NCBI GenBank assembly: GCA_015501585.1
Contig: JADNRY010000083.1
Coordinates: 1 to 64,000, forward strand
DNA: 64,000 bases
DNA from: Rhodocollybia butyracea
Taxonomy: Eukaryota; Basidiomycota; Agaricomycetes; Agaricales; Omphalotaceae
Direction of reading: 5' to 3'
In this document: one piece after another, positions 45,303 to 57,394 of the stretch
Position numbering within the stretch: position 1 is the stretch's first letter
Layout of the letters: each line of letters begins with the position of its first letter
The notes under the pieces: model-generated
Databases searched by the model: none
Told to the model about the DNA's origin: nothing
The model's input: only the letters and a program-made list of their open reading frames with translations
Made by a program: the position numbers and the translations under genes

Positions 45303-46890
45303 TTAGTATCTGATCACTGTCGTTGTATGATCCGTATAGAGACCCGTGTCAGCAGCTTCGTGTAGATTGAGAATCATCCGCGATGTCAGGGTCACTGACA
45401 GACTATGATAACCCATTAGCGCATTGGCAACATCACTCGACTGTCATAGCATACCATCCCACAAAAGCAGAAAGATTTCCTTGCAAAGGCTGAGACAGTA
45501 GCCTGTGAGTTTTAATGCGCAAGCAAGTGCAAGAAGATAAACCTTACACTGAAAACCTGGTAATAAAATCGTCCTCTAGGGTCAATTATGCAAGACAGCA
45601 GTAGCAGACATGATACTCACATGAAGGGAGATAATATTTGACAAGTTCAACAAGGTCATTATCCTAGTCATCATTACTTGAGCTAATCCGGTCGAGTCCA
45701 GAACCATATAAGTCTTACAAGAAATAAAGAGAACCTGAAGCGGTTGGGGATTAATGTGCGGAAAGGATCGCTTGCTGTAGTCACTTACCATCCCGTACGA
45801 CGACAGAGAGAAGTGATCTCCCCACTCGAATTCCATTGAGTGAAAAATGTACCTGGTATGCTTTACGCATAGTCAAGAGGAATAGTATTGCATCTACTAC
45901 CATCAAGCCTTCCCAGCCTATAGCTGTAGCTGTTGAACGTTGTTAATTGTGAATTCTGGTAAGGATTAAACGCATCTTACTAGAAGCGCTGGAAGTTCAT
46001 AGAATTAGCGGCTATCAAGAGGCATTTGAAGATATCAATAATGGTGTACACTCACTCGCTCGGGCTTAAAATAATTTGGCAGCCCAAATTGGAGGGCGTT
46101 GATGGGTCCTTAGGGAGACTGAGCTAAACAACTCAAAAGTATCAGTATGGTAGCAACATATCCATATCTGGATCGAACTCACCCAGCTACTTATGACTGT
46201 ACCCAAGATTGTAATAATCGTAAAAGCAATAAGGACAACCCTTTTACACCCGTACAACGCATATATCCGAAGAGCAAATATAGCTGTCAATCCGATTCAA
46301 ATCAGAATTAGCTCGGCGACAATAAATACATAGACTTGCCAAAAACTACACCTTCCGTGACCGGACGGAACACCTGATAATATACCTCTAAAGATCGACA
46401 ACTGCAAAACAAAGCCTTCAGCCTGGTAGAAGCTGCGAAGGTAGTCTGGTACCTACGTCTATAAAGATGCATCAGAAACCTCAGAATAATACGAGAAGAA
46501 TCGGCTCACAGAGGGAGTGAAAGAATTAGGGAACAGGGCAACTGCTGTCACTATGTTTCCGAGGGCGAGATAACGATTCACAAAAAACAAATATCCACTA
46601 GCATTCTTAGGGCGTCTCCAGAGCAGCCTTATTTCGGAATCTGATAGGGGATTTGTATAAGTGGCAGAGAACGAGGAAAATGACATACCCAAGGTAAGCA
46701 GATGATCGTAAAAAAGAACGACTGCGAAAGGATAAGAATCAACTCAAGAGCGTACAAGAAATTTGTTACTACTCACTTAGGGAAGATGCAAACAGGGTGT
46801 TTGCTAAACGACTACTCGGCGACGTCAACAACGACAGGCAGCAACGAGAACAACCGCTTACATCGATTCTATCTCAAAGGTATCATCCAT
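45303..46890 (-). CDS. Seven-helix DUF6533-type membrane protein, copy 3
   Basis: Start MDDTFEIESI at 46890. Exon 1 joins through a GTAAGC donor to RLANTLFASSL and then to VLFYDHLLTL, SEIRLLWRRPKNASGYLFF, VNRYLALGNIVTAVALFPNS, TAIFALRIYALYGCKR, LIAFTIITILGTVISSW, QIWAAKL, RIMTLLNLSNIIS and finally SLSVTLTSRMILNLHEAADT...TTTVIRY, stop at 45303. The organisation equals copy 1, with the second intron using a normal GT donor. No broken frame was found in the exons I read, so this may be the intact functional paralog. It is accompanied upstream by MBA1-like fragments rather than by an F-box gene. Confidence 0.75.
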
Positions 46891-47179
46891 ACTACAGGGC
46901 TGGGATGATGTTCGTACGCCTTTTATTGGAAACAGGACGGCATGACGAAACTGCCACTATGGTAGTACTGTAAGATGTATTTCAACAGCGGTGTTTTGAG
47001 GCTGAGTGATTCGATCCGGTATCATTTTGATCATCGCGAGCAGTAGTAGTATTGCGACCCTTGCAATATTCAATTTTTCTGGAGCACGCAGGTAAACCAC
47101 AAAAAGTTCGATAAAGAGTACAAAGATTCCGAAAAAAGAAGACATTCAAAAGGATAATATCGAAGGCCAACTCATGGTT

Positions 47180-47690
47180 GTGATTCTGTGCAATATCTTG
47201 CTAGGAGCCATGTCCCTTTCTTCGCTTTCCTTTGCTTGGTGATTTGATCCAAAGATCAGCATACATTCGTTTTTCAAAGCTAGTACTATACCGGAGGACA
47301 AACAGTGGCTTCGAAAGAAAAGATCTGTTTGGTGGGGCTAATATCGAACCGATTACCAATTTTGTGAATTCTTGACGAAAGTCGATAGGTACCTGGATGT
47401 CCATTAACGATTTTACCGCATCCTCGATTTTACCGCATCCTTCAACTTGCTGCAAACCGCTGTAACCGGTGAATAAATCAACAACGGTTGTTGACCATTC
47501 ACCATCACGAACCTTGTCCCTATAACAGGCCATATACTCGCACCTACCACGATTCCCCGGTCCCTGAAGCAAACATAGCCGTCGTCAGACACCAGTGTTC
47601 TTCATCTATCGAAAGCAAGCAATTACTCAAGATGGATTGGCCGGGTCCTATTCATGATATTCTGCGGTGATGCAAAACATCACATCAAGC
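47180..47690 (-). pseudogene. MBA1/mL45-like gene fragment, copy A
   Basis: The minus strand contains SFEKRMYADLWIKS, close to FEKRMYTDTPWQIK at the end of the mitochondrial gene at 25023-26235, also at the nucleotide level. Upstream residues (DLFTGYSGLQQ, FTKLVIGSI) do not align with that gene in one frame. So this is a decayed dispersed copy of the 3' part, or of a paralog. A related block sits at 54497-54860 in the same position relative to seven-helix copy 4. Confidence 0.45.
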
Positions 47691-47909
47691 TAAAACTGAA
47701 CGAGCTGTGTCACGAAATCGCCACAAGACTCGGATTAGCTGTTAATAGTTGTTGATCAATGATCATGATTCATGAGAGGGTCTTGTGAACGATTAGACTT
47801 TGAAGCAGCTTGTTCCTCGTGTGACCACATATACCCGGTTTGCATACCAGGTTAACGAAGGTCAAAGGACAAGATGAGAAGATAAATGGGTTCATGTGCA
47901 ATGGGGCCT

Positions 47910-47947
47910 GCCCATAGCTAGCTTATCTGATTAAGCTAGCTATGGGC
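47910..47947. repeat. Perfect 16-bp inverted repeat with 6-base loop
   Basis: GCCCATAGCTAGCTTA (47910-47925), loop TCTGAT, then its exact complement (47932-47947). It marks the point where similarity to the paralogous region around 55240 stops, so it may be the end of an inserted element or a breakpoint hairpin. Confidence 0.7.
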
Positions 47948-48499
47948 GCTTTTCTAACAACTATGATCACATGCACAGAGCCACAGTCTCAATCCTCAAA
48001 CCAAGGGTTCCACGCCCGACCGTTTGGACCGTTTTCGAACCGATTAAATCGACAAGACCGTTTTTGACCGATGGTCATGTGAGCAGGTAAGCGCCCATGC
48101 ACTTCGCTCTAACGGACTATGAGCTCAATTTAAGCTCAATAAACCTTTTTCAATGTTATTTAAGTAAGACTATGAATAAATGGATATATTAGCATGGAAA
48201 CTTTAGAGAAACAACACAAAGAAATGAACATTTGACCAACATCGGACTCAATCTTGCTGAACAGGCCCTAAGTACACACAGTGGCAAGGGCATTTTGGGC
48301 TTCGCGCGTTAGCGCGAACTTTTCGTATAATTAGGCCTTTTTCCTGCAAGATTTTAGTGCATAGCAAGCCATTTTGCACTGTAAAATCATGTACTATGGA
48401 CATTTTTTTCATAGCTAATTTCTATACTTACAGTCAACTTACAGTGGCGGCAAAAATTTTCGAACTTTTACTCTCAGAAATACAGAATCTGAACAATAT
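47948..48499. other. Non-coding, possible insertion remnant
   Basis: About 550 bp without a gene. The string CAGAGCCACAGTCTCAAT occurs at about 47978 and again within the kinase 3' end near 48644, suggesting this block was inserted or duplicated into the kinase tail. Confidence 0.4.
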
Positions 48500-50060
48500 C
48501 TAGGCAATATCTAGGTATTGGAGGCCCGGGAATTGAAAACCCAGCCCAACTGGCCCTCGGCAGAATTGATTCCGCACGCGCGGAGGCGCAGCCAGCCCTC
48601 GGTATGACCGATTTTTCTCAATGTCTAATCCAGTCATTAAACACAGAGCCACAGTCTCAATGTCTAATCCAGTCATTAAATCATCCAGGAGCTCTGCAAC
48701 CTCCTGTGCACTCGCTCTCATCTCGGGTTTATACTGGAACATTTGTCGCAGTATCTTCTCAGCCTTATCCCTATCAGCCTTCGCCTCTTCATCCACAATC
48801 CCTACGTCACAAAGCCACTTCGCATTCTCGTCGTGCTCGGGCGCTTTCCAATCCTGGAATGGATCGTCTGGATTCATGAGTAACAGCCACTTTTCATGCC
48901 ATCGCGAAGGCAGTGGACCAACCAGGGAGATCATTTTCGCGACCTGCTTTCCTTCGAAGGGGAAAAAACCGCCAGTCAGAACGAAAAATACGATGACACC
49001 CATTGCCCAAATGTCCGACGCAGGACTGGCAGCACGATCGAATAGGATTTCGGGAGCGGCGTAAGCGTTAGGACAGTGTGAATCATGTATTTCTGGATGG
49101 TCGGGAGACCATAGGAAGGCTTCACCGAAGTCAGCAATTTTGACATGGAGAGAACTATGACTGGAAAAGCAGTGGGTCAAAAAGCGGGTCGGTACCAGGA
49201 TCTGCGACCAAGTATTGAGGGGTATGAGAGCCTGAAGCATTGATAGCGGTGTCGTAGGTTTTTGGAGTTTCATCTTCTCGAGCTTGCCAAGGTATCATTC
49301 TACATCTTCTTGGCACGACCACAATGATACGGCGTCGGTAGGAAGAAGAATGTTTTTCAGATAGAGATCTATGGAAATTGAGGATCGCACAAGTCACGAG
49401 TCAGAAGAGTTGCGAAGACACTGACCTCCATGGACAATACGATGCCTATGCAAATACCTGAGACCACGAGAGATCTGAGCTGCTACGCGTTTAGCGAACC
49501 TAGTTGGGATGGAACCTTCGAAATACTCCATGACTAGAGCGTCTCCAGACCTAAACACGGACCTAGTACTTCTGTTACAATACACTGATGCGTCCCATTT
49601 GGACCGTGGTGTTTGAATTCATCCAGCAGATGAACAACAAAGTCTTTGTCTCCATTATCGGTATCCGAATTACTCGACTGCCGGAGATGATGTAGAACAG
49701 CTACCTCTGAGGCTACCTTGGTTGACTCTGAGACAATAATCTTTAGAGCTGCGTAGCGATCCGTGATAGAGTCTTTGACGAGCCACACGGTGGAATATGA
49801 ACCATGTCCGAGCTTATGCACAACAGTGTAGCTGAAATGTGTCGCCTAGATGAACTGGGTGTAAGCCACCTGGTCGGTAGAGTCTTATTTTCTCAGCTTC
49901 ATAATAAGGGAGGCCTATGAGTGAAGGTTGCAGCGTAAGTTTATCACCTGACCGCGCACAAAATAGGAGTAGGCCGCCGGATCTCGCCGGATGCATGCGG
50001 CGGTGCTCCGGGATCCGAAAATCTCTCTTTATCAGCCATCGCCTCATCAATGTATCATCC
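48500..50060 (-). pseudogene. SRPK-like protein kinase, disrupted
   Basis: Order of motifs on the minus strand: YRPGGLHPVHLGDTF, a one-base frame change, then VVHKLGHGSYSTVWLVKD (glycine loop) and YAALKII (VAIK lysine), GLRYLHRHRIVHG spliced to DLYLKNILLPTD (catalytic loop in the family's HGD form), GSHTPQYLVADPG, then KIADFGEAF (DFG), NAYAAPEILFD and SDIWAMGVIVFF, and further C-lobe helices to a stop at 48500. This is the SRPK-like family expanded in mushrooms. At least two frame breaks (near 49820, and between 49330 and 49200) argue for a pseudogene. The C terminus carries a repeated LMTGLDIE segment from a local direct duplication (48620-48690). Confidence 0.65.
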
Positions 50061-50129
50061 ACCACTGCGCTGTCTTCTCGAGCTCCAGCGCAAGCCTCCA
50101 GAGCTCCACATTGAATGGTCTGGATCCAC

Positions 50130-50480
50130 CGGTGACTAGTGACTTCTCATCACACTTTTCAAACCATCACCAGAGTAGGATTATCGAAGGGCCAGGGCCC
50201 AGAACCCATCTCCCAATGTCTAACACAGCACTATTATCGAAGAAGATTTCGGGAGCGCCAGGACGACGTGGATTGGGTATTTCTGGAAAGGCTTAGTGCC
50301 CATGGGATACGATTGATCAGCTTCGCCAGAGTTGGGATACGATCGGAAAAGCAGTGAATGTGGGATCGGGGTCTTCAATCAGGTACCGAGGAGCATGACT
50401 GCCATTGGGCTCGAACGAGGAAAGCAGCCAATGTTGAAGTAACCGCGATGTATCGACTGGCAGAAATATTATAATGAAAA
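50130..50480 (-). pseudogene. SRPK-like kinase fragments
   Basis: The minus strand has FEPNGSHAPRYLIEDPDPTF (activation-loop region of SRPK-like kinases) at about 50430-50380 and a PGAPEIFFDN segment (APE-like) near 50250-50200, followed by stops. The first part reappears at 57395-57592. They are remnants of a second kinase copy. Confidence 0.5.
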
Positions 50481-50596
50481 TATCTAGACGAAAAACGTGA
50501 ACACTCGCACAGCGCTATTTGATCCCGAATTGACGTGCATTTTCGCCGCGGCAGCCAAGTGATAATAGCTTTAGGATCTCCCTGGAATATAGCCTT

Positions 50597-50782
50597 TCAA
50601 CATTGCTTCTTTCGGCCATCTGCATCAGCACCCAGATACCCATCATTAAGATGGATTTTCGAATTGGAACAATAGTCAACTTCAGGATGTAGCCAGCGAG
50701 TTCGAAAATTGTCAGACGCCACTATGGCTGGAAAGTCGTTGTGAAATGCATCCAGTAGATCATCGACATCTCCTGCTCTCAT
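50597..50782 (-). other. Short conserved open frame, unknown
   Basis: A 61-codon frame beginning MRAGDVDDLLDAFHNDFP. The same frame is recognisable in the duplicate at about 57660-57855, where about 22 bp more are present inside it. It may be an exon of a divergent minus-strand gene. I do not recognise it. Confidence 0.25.
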
Positions 50783-51055
50783 CGGGTGAGTTTTTCATGG
50801 AAGAAAAGCTGGTTCGTTGTAAACTCACCATACGCTTCGTCGAGGCAAATCGTACGTGGCAGTGGGATTGAGTAACTGAGTTGAGTCATTTGGTAGCAAA
50901 ATGAGACGACGAGGAGCGATGACAGATGACCGATGATTCAGAGTACTCGCAGTTCTAGCGTGTATTCACCATCGCGCATCCAATGAAGAGGCACCCGCAC
51001 GCGTACAAAACTAAACAGTTTTATTTCGGACAAAAGTCAAGCGATGAGAATTGAT

Positions 51056-51062
51056 TATATAA
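51056..51062 (+). promoter_or_regulatory. TATA box of the OB-fold gene
   Basis: TATATAA, 53 bp before the ATG at 51115. The same box is conserved in the duplicated copy (around 58085). Confidence 0.5.
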
Positions 51063-51114
51063 GGTGGGCTTAGTACTCAAACAACCACGATCACATGAAC
51101 GCGACATCTTAGTC

Positions 51115-52174
51115 ATGTACCACGTCTTTCTGGGAGCACCGTCGGCTAAATCTCTTCTCCAGCAGCCTCAAGATGAGACACAACACAGCTGGATAACATT
51201 ATCCTCTTCCAAAAACTTGCCTTCTACAGATTTGCTGCCTCCGCCTGCGACATTGGAGGCTGCAAGTCGTCGTATATCGTTAATGTATCAGAATGCCATA
51301 TTTCGGGACAACGAACAGGAGGAAGACCAGGAATATCAAGAAGGATCGCAGGAAGAAGGTTATTTTCCTTCTTTTCGCCATAATACTCCTCATCGAGACT
51401 GATTTTAGACGAAACGCGGATTACTTGGCTCCCGACGCCTCTTGAAAGAGACAGAGACATATCTCATTCAAGACTAAACAACTCCAGGTCATTCTTCGCC
51501 ACAACCCGGTTCGAATCCCAACTCGAAACCCAGGAAACTCAGGAATCCCAGTCCATGAACTATTCAGACTCGTCGTCTATTGCACGATTTCCCAATTTTC
51601 ACTTCAATCTCCACTCGTTGACTTCGCTTGCCACGATACGGAAATCGAACAAGCCCGAGTTTAGCAACAAGGTTAACGTGCTTTTAGCCGTTTTGGAAGT
51701 GGAGGGTCCCGATACGATCCGAACAAAGAAGGGCCCCGACGCAGGGAAGGAAATCTCAATTCTGAAGATGATACTCGGTGACGAAGATGGTAACGTTTGT
51801 AAGCTTACTGCTTGGAGGGAGACAGCCGATATTTGGGGAGGTTCTGGATCCAATGATATAGCGGCAAAGCGAGGCGACGTCGTGCTGATCGAGAGTATGT
51901 CCATTCGTTCATCTCACTGTAGGAGTAAGTTCTAACCAATTTTCATCAACCTTCAGATGTAACGACTACCCATGATCCTTCAACGTCGCCAACCCTAACT
52001 GCTTCGCCGAATCTCAAGTCCAAGCTCGAAATCTGCTACCGCACCATGCCTTATGCGCATGAAGATCTGCGTTTGAGACCGGATTTACGACTTGGCGGTA
52101 GCGATGTCTGTGTTCGCAAAGTTGCTTCTGTTGTTAGGTGGTTTGAACGAATGGCAGGACTCGCCGCGGGATAG
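51115..52174 (+). CDS. OB-fold nucleic-acid-binding-like protein (SHLD2/RPA-like), intact copy
   Basis: Exons 51115-51358, 51409-51894 and 51957-52174 join in phase, 315 residues. The N-terminal 140 residues are disordered and acidic/Gln-rich. The core KVNVLLAVLEVEGPDTIRTK, SILKMILGDEDGNVCKLTAW and KRGDVVLIENV has the strand pattern of an OB fold (VLAVV...I..L.D..G....LTAW......L..GDVVLI..V), as in single-strand DNA-binding and Shieldin-2-type proteins. The C-terminal block has SPTLTASPNLKSKLEICYRT and RKVASVVRWFERMAGL. A role in DNA repair or telomere protection is possible but is inference. A near-identical broken copy lies at 58150-59130. Confidence 0.72.
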
Positions 52175-52781
52175 GAAGCATTTGTGGATGTTTCTTACTT
52201 GTATATTATTGACTTTTCATCATAAGTATAATTCCGATCATTGTCGGACTAGATTTCGCAGAGGACTACCAGTGCGTCATCGACGCTCTTGCTCCACTCA
52301 AGAACTAATCTCGCCATCTGCTCTAGGGCGTGCGGACTGTCCGAGACCGGCGCGGGGTATTGTCTTGAGTTCCAACACGATGGTAGTACCCATACACACT
52401 GCAATACTTACCATCGCTGCAGTATGAGGCAATCGACCCATACCAGAAAGTCAATATGACTCGACTCCATTTGTACTAGTCGCACAAGGATCGCTTGCGG
52501 GCTGCAAAAAATTGCAAGAGCCAATCGTCATGGGGTCATGCATACGTATGAGAGCTATGAGAGCTGGAAGTTGGCATGGAGATCTGAGGTCAATCTAAGC
52601 CTTGAGGTCAGATCGGCCACGTCTTGTCTTATCTGCCCGCCCAATACTGTTCATTACACTATCGAATGGTCTATTGTTATTGCGCTAGTCATACAGAAGA
52701 CTGTCCTCAGTTCTTTTTCCATTTTTTGACGCTGGCCTAGTGCATTTCTACGTAAATTATCTAGTCTTTTGGAGGCCATAG
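52175..52781. other. Intergenic between OB-fold gene and seven-helix copy 4
   Basis: The first 220 bp are shared with 59130-59420 (duplicate block). The rest has no recognised feature. Confidence 0.5.
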
Positions 52782-54386
52782 TTAGTATCGGATCACTGTT
52801 GTTGTGTGATCAGTATAGAGTCCTGTGTCCGCAGCTTCGTGTAGATTGAGAATCATCCGTGATGTTAGAGTCACTGACAGACTATGACATCCCATTAGCG
52901 CATCAATAGCCTCAGTTCAATGTCATAACATACCATCCCACAAAAGCCGAAAGATTTCCTTGCAAAGGCTGAGAATGATGGCGGTATACTATGAGTGTTA
53001 TTGTGTAAGCAGATAGGGAGATAAACCTTACACTGGCGACCTGATAGGCGAACAAACCTCTAGAGTCAATTACGCAGAATAAAAGTGGCAAACATGACAC
53101 TCACATGAAGGGAAATAATGTTTGCCAAGTTCAACAAGGTCATTACCCTAGCCATCATTACTTGAGTTAATCCAGTCGGGTTGTTCAGAACCGCATAAAT
53201 CTTACAGGAAATAAAGAGAGCCTGAAACAGTTGGGGGTCAATGTGTAGGAAGGACCCTTTTCTGTAGTCACTCACCATCCCGTACGACAACAGAGAGAAG
53301 TGACCTCCCTACTTTGATTCCACTGAGTGAAAAATGTACCTGATATGCTTTACGTATGGTCAGGGAAAAAAGTATTGCGTCTGCTACCATGAGGCCTTCC
53401 CAGCCTACAGCTGTAGCTGTTGAACATGTTAAATTGCAAATTCTGTTGAGAATCCAGCATATTCTTACTAGAACCGCTGATTTATAGAATTAGATGCGTG
53501 AGATGTAAAGGAGAGTGTATACTCACTCGTTTGGACTTAGAATAATTTGGCAGCCCAAATTGGAGGGCGTTGATGGGTCCTTGGGGAGACTGAACTAAGC
53601 AAGTCAAAAGTATCAGTATGATAGCAAACTTACTTATATCCCAAAATCAAACTCACCCAAATACTTATTACTGTACCCGAGATTGTAATAATCGTAAAAG
53701 CAAGAAGGACAACCCTTCTACACCCGTACAGTGCATATATCCGAAGAGAAAATATAGCTGTCAACCCGATTCGAATCAGGATCAACTCGGTGAGGATGAA
53801 TGTATGTACTGGACTCACCGAAAACTACGCCTTCTGTGACCGGTCGGAAGATCTGATAATATATTTCTAAACATCGACAACTGAAAATCAAAGCCTTCAG
53901 CCTGGTGAAATTTGCGGGGGTACTTGGGTACCTACGTCTATAAAGATGCATCAAAACTTCAAGTTCAGAATAATACCATATGAGTCGGCTCACAGAGGGG
54001 GTGAAAGAATTAGGGAACAGGGCAACTGCCGTCACTATGTTCCCAAGAGCGAGATAACGATTCACAAAAAACAGATATCCGCTGGCATTCTTAGGGCGTT
54101 TCCAGAGCAGCCTTATTTCGGAATCTGATTGCCGATTTGTGTAAGTGGGAGCATGGGAGCGAATGAGGAAGATGATATACGCAAGGTAATCAGGTGATCG
54201 TAGAAAAGAACAACTACAAAAGGATAAGGTTCAATTCAAGAGAGCATATGTACATGAAATCCGTCACTCACCTAATGAAGATGCAAACAGGGCGTTTGCC
54301 AAACGGCTGGTGGGCAACGTCAACAACGATATGTAGCAGCTCAGAACAACCACTTACATCGACACTATTTCAAAGGTATTATCCAT
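52782..54386 (-). CDS. Seven-helix DUF6533-type membrane protein, copy 4
   Basis: Start MDNTFEIVSI at 54386, stop at 52782 after TTTVIRY. Exons parallel copy 3: RLANALFASSL, VLFYDHLITL, an arginine- and Trp-rich loop with WKRPKNASGYLFF, VNRYLALGNIVTAVALFPNS, TAIFSLRIYALYGCRR, LLAFTIITISGTVISIW, RVMTLLNLANIIS, and the SLSVTLTSRMILNLHEAADT end. Copies 3 and 4 resemble each other more than copies 1 and 2. Splice sites look normal. No lesion was found in the exons read, so I call it probably functional. Membrane-receptor-like; ligand unknown. Confidence 0.7.
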
Positions 54387-54496
54387 TAAGTACTACAGGG
54401 TAGGGATGAAGTCCGTATGCTTTTTATTGGAAACAGAACTGCATGACAAACCTTTCGCTGTGGTAGTATTCTGAATACATTTGAACGAGAGCTGTT

Positions 54497-54860
54497 CTAA
54501 GACGGAATGGAACCGTGTTCCTTTCTTCGCTTTGCTCGGTGATTCGAGGCAATGATCATGTTGATCATCGCAAACAGGGGTGGAAGTGGCAGTGTGATAC
54601 TTATATTCGGTTTTTCAAAGTTAGTAAAAGTACTAAGAGGCCAAAGACAGTTTCGAAAGAGAATATGTTTGATGAGGCTAATATCGAACCGAATACCATT
54701 TTGTGAGCACCTTGACGAAAGTCGATAGGCCGATAGGTACCTATATGACTTTTGCAACCGGTGCATCCACTGGCTGCAAACCGTTGTAACCGGTGTATGA
54801 CATCCTTCCCGAACCTTCTCTCGCTCTAACAGGGCATATACTCGCACTTCTCAAGGCACT
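54497..54860 (-). pseudogene. MBA1/mL45-like gene fragment, copy B
   Basis: Aligns with 47180-47690 (for example the AACCGGTG..CTGCAAACCG and TCGATAGGTACCT blocks on the plus strand) and occupies the same place upstream of seven-helix copy 4. The FEKR segment has decayed to NFEKPNIS. No open reading frame of the parent is preserved. Confidence 0.4.
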
Positions 54861-55239
54861 TCCAGTTGTCTAAAAGAAAGTTACGGTTCCACAATTGCCT
54901 GACCCCTGAAGCAAATATAGTCGTCTTCAGACACTGCTATTCATCTCTTAAGTGTAATTACTCGAGATGGTGGCCGAGATATCCTGTGGTGATGTCAAAC
55001 ATGCTAAAACTGAACAAGTTGTGCCGCAAAATCTCCACAAGAGTCGAATTAACTGCTGAGAGCTGTTCCTGATTCATAAGAGGGTCTTGTGAACGATTAA
55101 ATTTTCATTCCTCGCTCTCAGCACTACCGCCGGTTTGCTCCCACTGTAATATGGCAGGCAATTGATGAATGAGGTGTTCTGAAGGTCAAGGGAAAATTGT
55201 ACAAGAAGAGAAGATTTGGAGAGGATAAATGAAATTCTA

Positions 55240-55819
55240 AGGGCTTCCAGCGATATGGTACTCTGACAACCACGATCACACAACGTGTCATCCAGCTGCT
55301 AAATCCCTTCAGGGCTTCAGAGCTTCCTTGGAACTTTCTCTCACCGGATCATCGAGTTTGGTCTACGAAAGAAAGCGTGACATTTATTCATCTGCCGAAA
55401 TCTTTTTTCCCCCATTTCTGAAGAAGCTCATACCCGGATTCTGCAATCGAAAGCTTCTTCAAGAAGTCTTGCAAAAAGTCGTAAAGCCAACCATTCTCAA
55501 TGGTATTGAAATCTTTGCAGAGTTTCGTCAATTGAAGTCTATTGCGCTCCCTGATCCATCTTGCCTAAAGTTTCCTCACGGTGCAGTTACTCGACGCTAA
55601 CAACGATATTAGCTGGATCGCAGTGATGTTTCAAAATGGAATGTATAACGGTTCCGCCTGCAGTTTTTGGCTGCCAATTGATGGTTCCTCCTACCTCGTA
55701 CTCAGTGGTGTGACCAAAAGTGTCCGTAATCTTGCAAAAAAATCATTATTAACAGTTATACTAGTCCAAGACTGAGCTCAGTGGCCAGAAAAATATATCT
55801 ACAGCTACTAGTAGCGTCG
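55240..55819. other. Unassigned, two short plus-strand frames
   Basis: Frames 55328-55600 and 55581-55775 overlap and look like parts of one reading interrupted by a frameshift (KFPHGAV then LLDANNDISWIAVMF). I do not recognise a family. Could be a fungal gene remnant. Confidence 0.3.
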
Positions 55820-57024
55820 TCCTCTAAGATTGTAACCTGGAATTCCTATCACAAATTTGAAGTTTATAAGTTATAAATGTGTATCCCGGGTATGAAGAGG
55901 GGAATAGAAAAGCTTTACTTCGCTCGTATATTCTTGAGGGGAAGGGAAGTCAAAGCCTGATGGTCGGAATTTGCGAAAACTTGACCCTCCGTCTAGGATG
56001 GGACCATCTGTATCGTAGTAGTAGTAGATGACAGATGCTACGATTCGCTCGTGGGGCTATAGTTAGTTGTGAGATCTTGAGACTCCATGGGCTACGTAAA
56101 GAGAAGCTTTAAGCTACTACATACCATTCCTTCCATATGCCACAGCCCTTCGTATTCTGGTCCAGGCATCAGTTTATAATTAGCTGCCTGAACACAACAC
56201 ATTTGGTATTCAAACCAAGTATGGACAAACTGGCGCACAACGAGTACGGGTACGAGTACCTCCACGATGACTTTCATCTCCCTCCCTTTGTACATCTCCG
56301 ACGCGGCAACATTCATCAGGGAGCTCATAAAAACTCGTCTGGATGGAGTTTTCCTATCTGATATCCTTGTTGATGCTCGTGTTTTGCTTTTTCTATGTCG
56401 CCTTTTCCAGTATTTTGTATATCAAGGAATTGTGTCCATGTAAGTTTTCTCGTTGGCGAGGACATTGCGAATTGCCGACGTTCCATCCATCTGTGTTCTA
56501 TGAAAAAAAAAACAGGTCCCCCGTCAAGCAGTAAGCATTAGTCTTTTTATAAAGTTGTAAAAAAAAGAAGAAAACTGGACAACAGACCGGATCCTGACTC
56601 TTCCGATGCATATCTATCACTCTCTTCCAGCATCCTTTCAAAATGAGGCAGCGCAACCAAGAAAGTCTTTTCGATTACTCTGAAGAGCCCGGGATACTGC
56701 TCGCACGTGCCCAACCCATTGATGTACGAATCAACATGTGTCATGGGCATTTGTTCCATCCGGGGATATCCTGAATACAGATGGTATCCAAGCGTACTTA
56801 GAACTCATGTTTTGAGGGTATTGGGTTTTGTGGGCATTGGGTGTTGTGGGTATTGGGTGTTGAGCTGAGCATAGAGTTGGGTATTGAAGTTGTTGTCCTT
56901 TTCGAAGGGAGGAAGCTTGATATCTGTGAGACTGGGTGATTCGGGCGATATATGTATCTACAAGGCTTAGGGCGCTCACTGTCGGAGGGGAGAAGGAGAG
57001 CTTACAGAGCGAGGGGTGTATCAA
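55820..57024 (-). pseudogene. DUF4246 family protein, copy A, frameshifted
   Basis: Minus-strand pieces: YAWIPSVFRISPDGTNAH, then after a one-base shift near 56750 SYINGLGTCEQYPGLFRVIE and ALPHFERMLEESDRYASEE, then KVIVE spliced over an intron (56288-56210, GTACTC donor) to AANYKLMPGPEYEGLWHMEG, then an intron and PHERIVASVIYYYY. This order (dG...SYINxL...P.fe.vL...KVIVxAANYxLxPG..YEGxWHMEGM.xERIVA.xxYYY) is the DUF4246 family, which contains a probable iron/2-oxoglutarate-type His-rich core. The frameshift and the absence of the rest of the C terminus make this a pseudogene. Confidence 0.7.
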
Positions 57025-57394
57025 GTTTTGGATCTACGTAGCCAATTAGAAAGGTTCCTAAGTAGTATCAGGTTCGTAGATTGCCACTATACCTTCCCAA
57101 ATGAACCAGGATGAAAGTCTCGGGGCTCCCTAGCTGCCAGAGCATCCATTTGACGTATCAGCTATATAACAATCCACGTAGCATTCATTTCAAAAATGAA
57201 AAAAACTCCGATCACAGGCTGCTCTCACCTCCTGATGGAGAGCGTGCGGTACTAGATCATCGGAAAGAAAGACACCTAACCCCCACTCGTTTAGGTGATT
57301 CTCCTAGAGAGGATACTGCGATCCTTGAGTGTATTTCAGACTCTGCTTCAACTCGGAATCAGCCTCGGTGATGTCGAAATGCTCAAGAGAGCTT
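57025..57394. other. Intergenic
   Basis: Nothing recognised apart from the possible promoter of the DUF4246 copy. Confidence 0.4.

Noticed and set aside
51500..51530. tRNA-like GGTTCGAATCCC box
   Set aside because: It is inside the coding exon of the OB-fold gene and no acceptor stem or anticodon arm can be folded around it. I found no tRNA or rRNA gene in the window.
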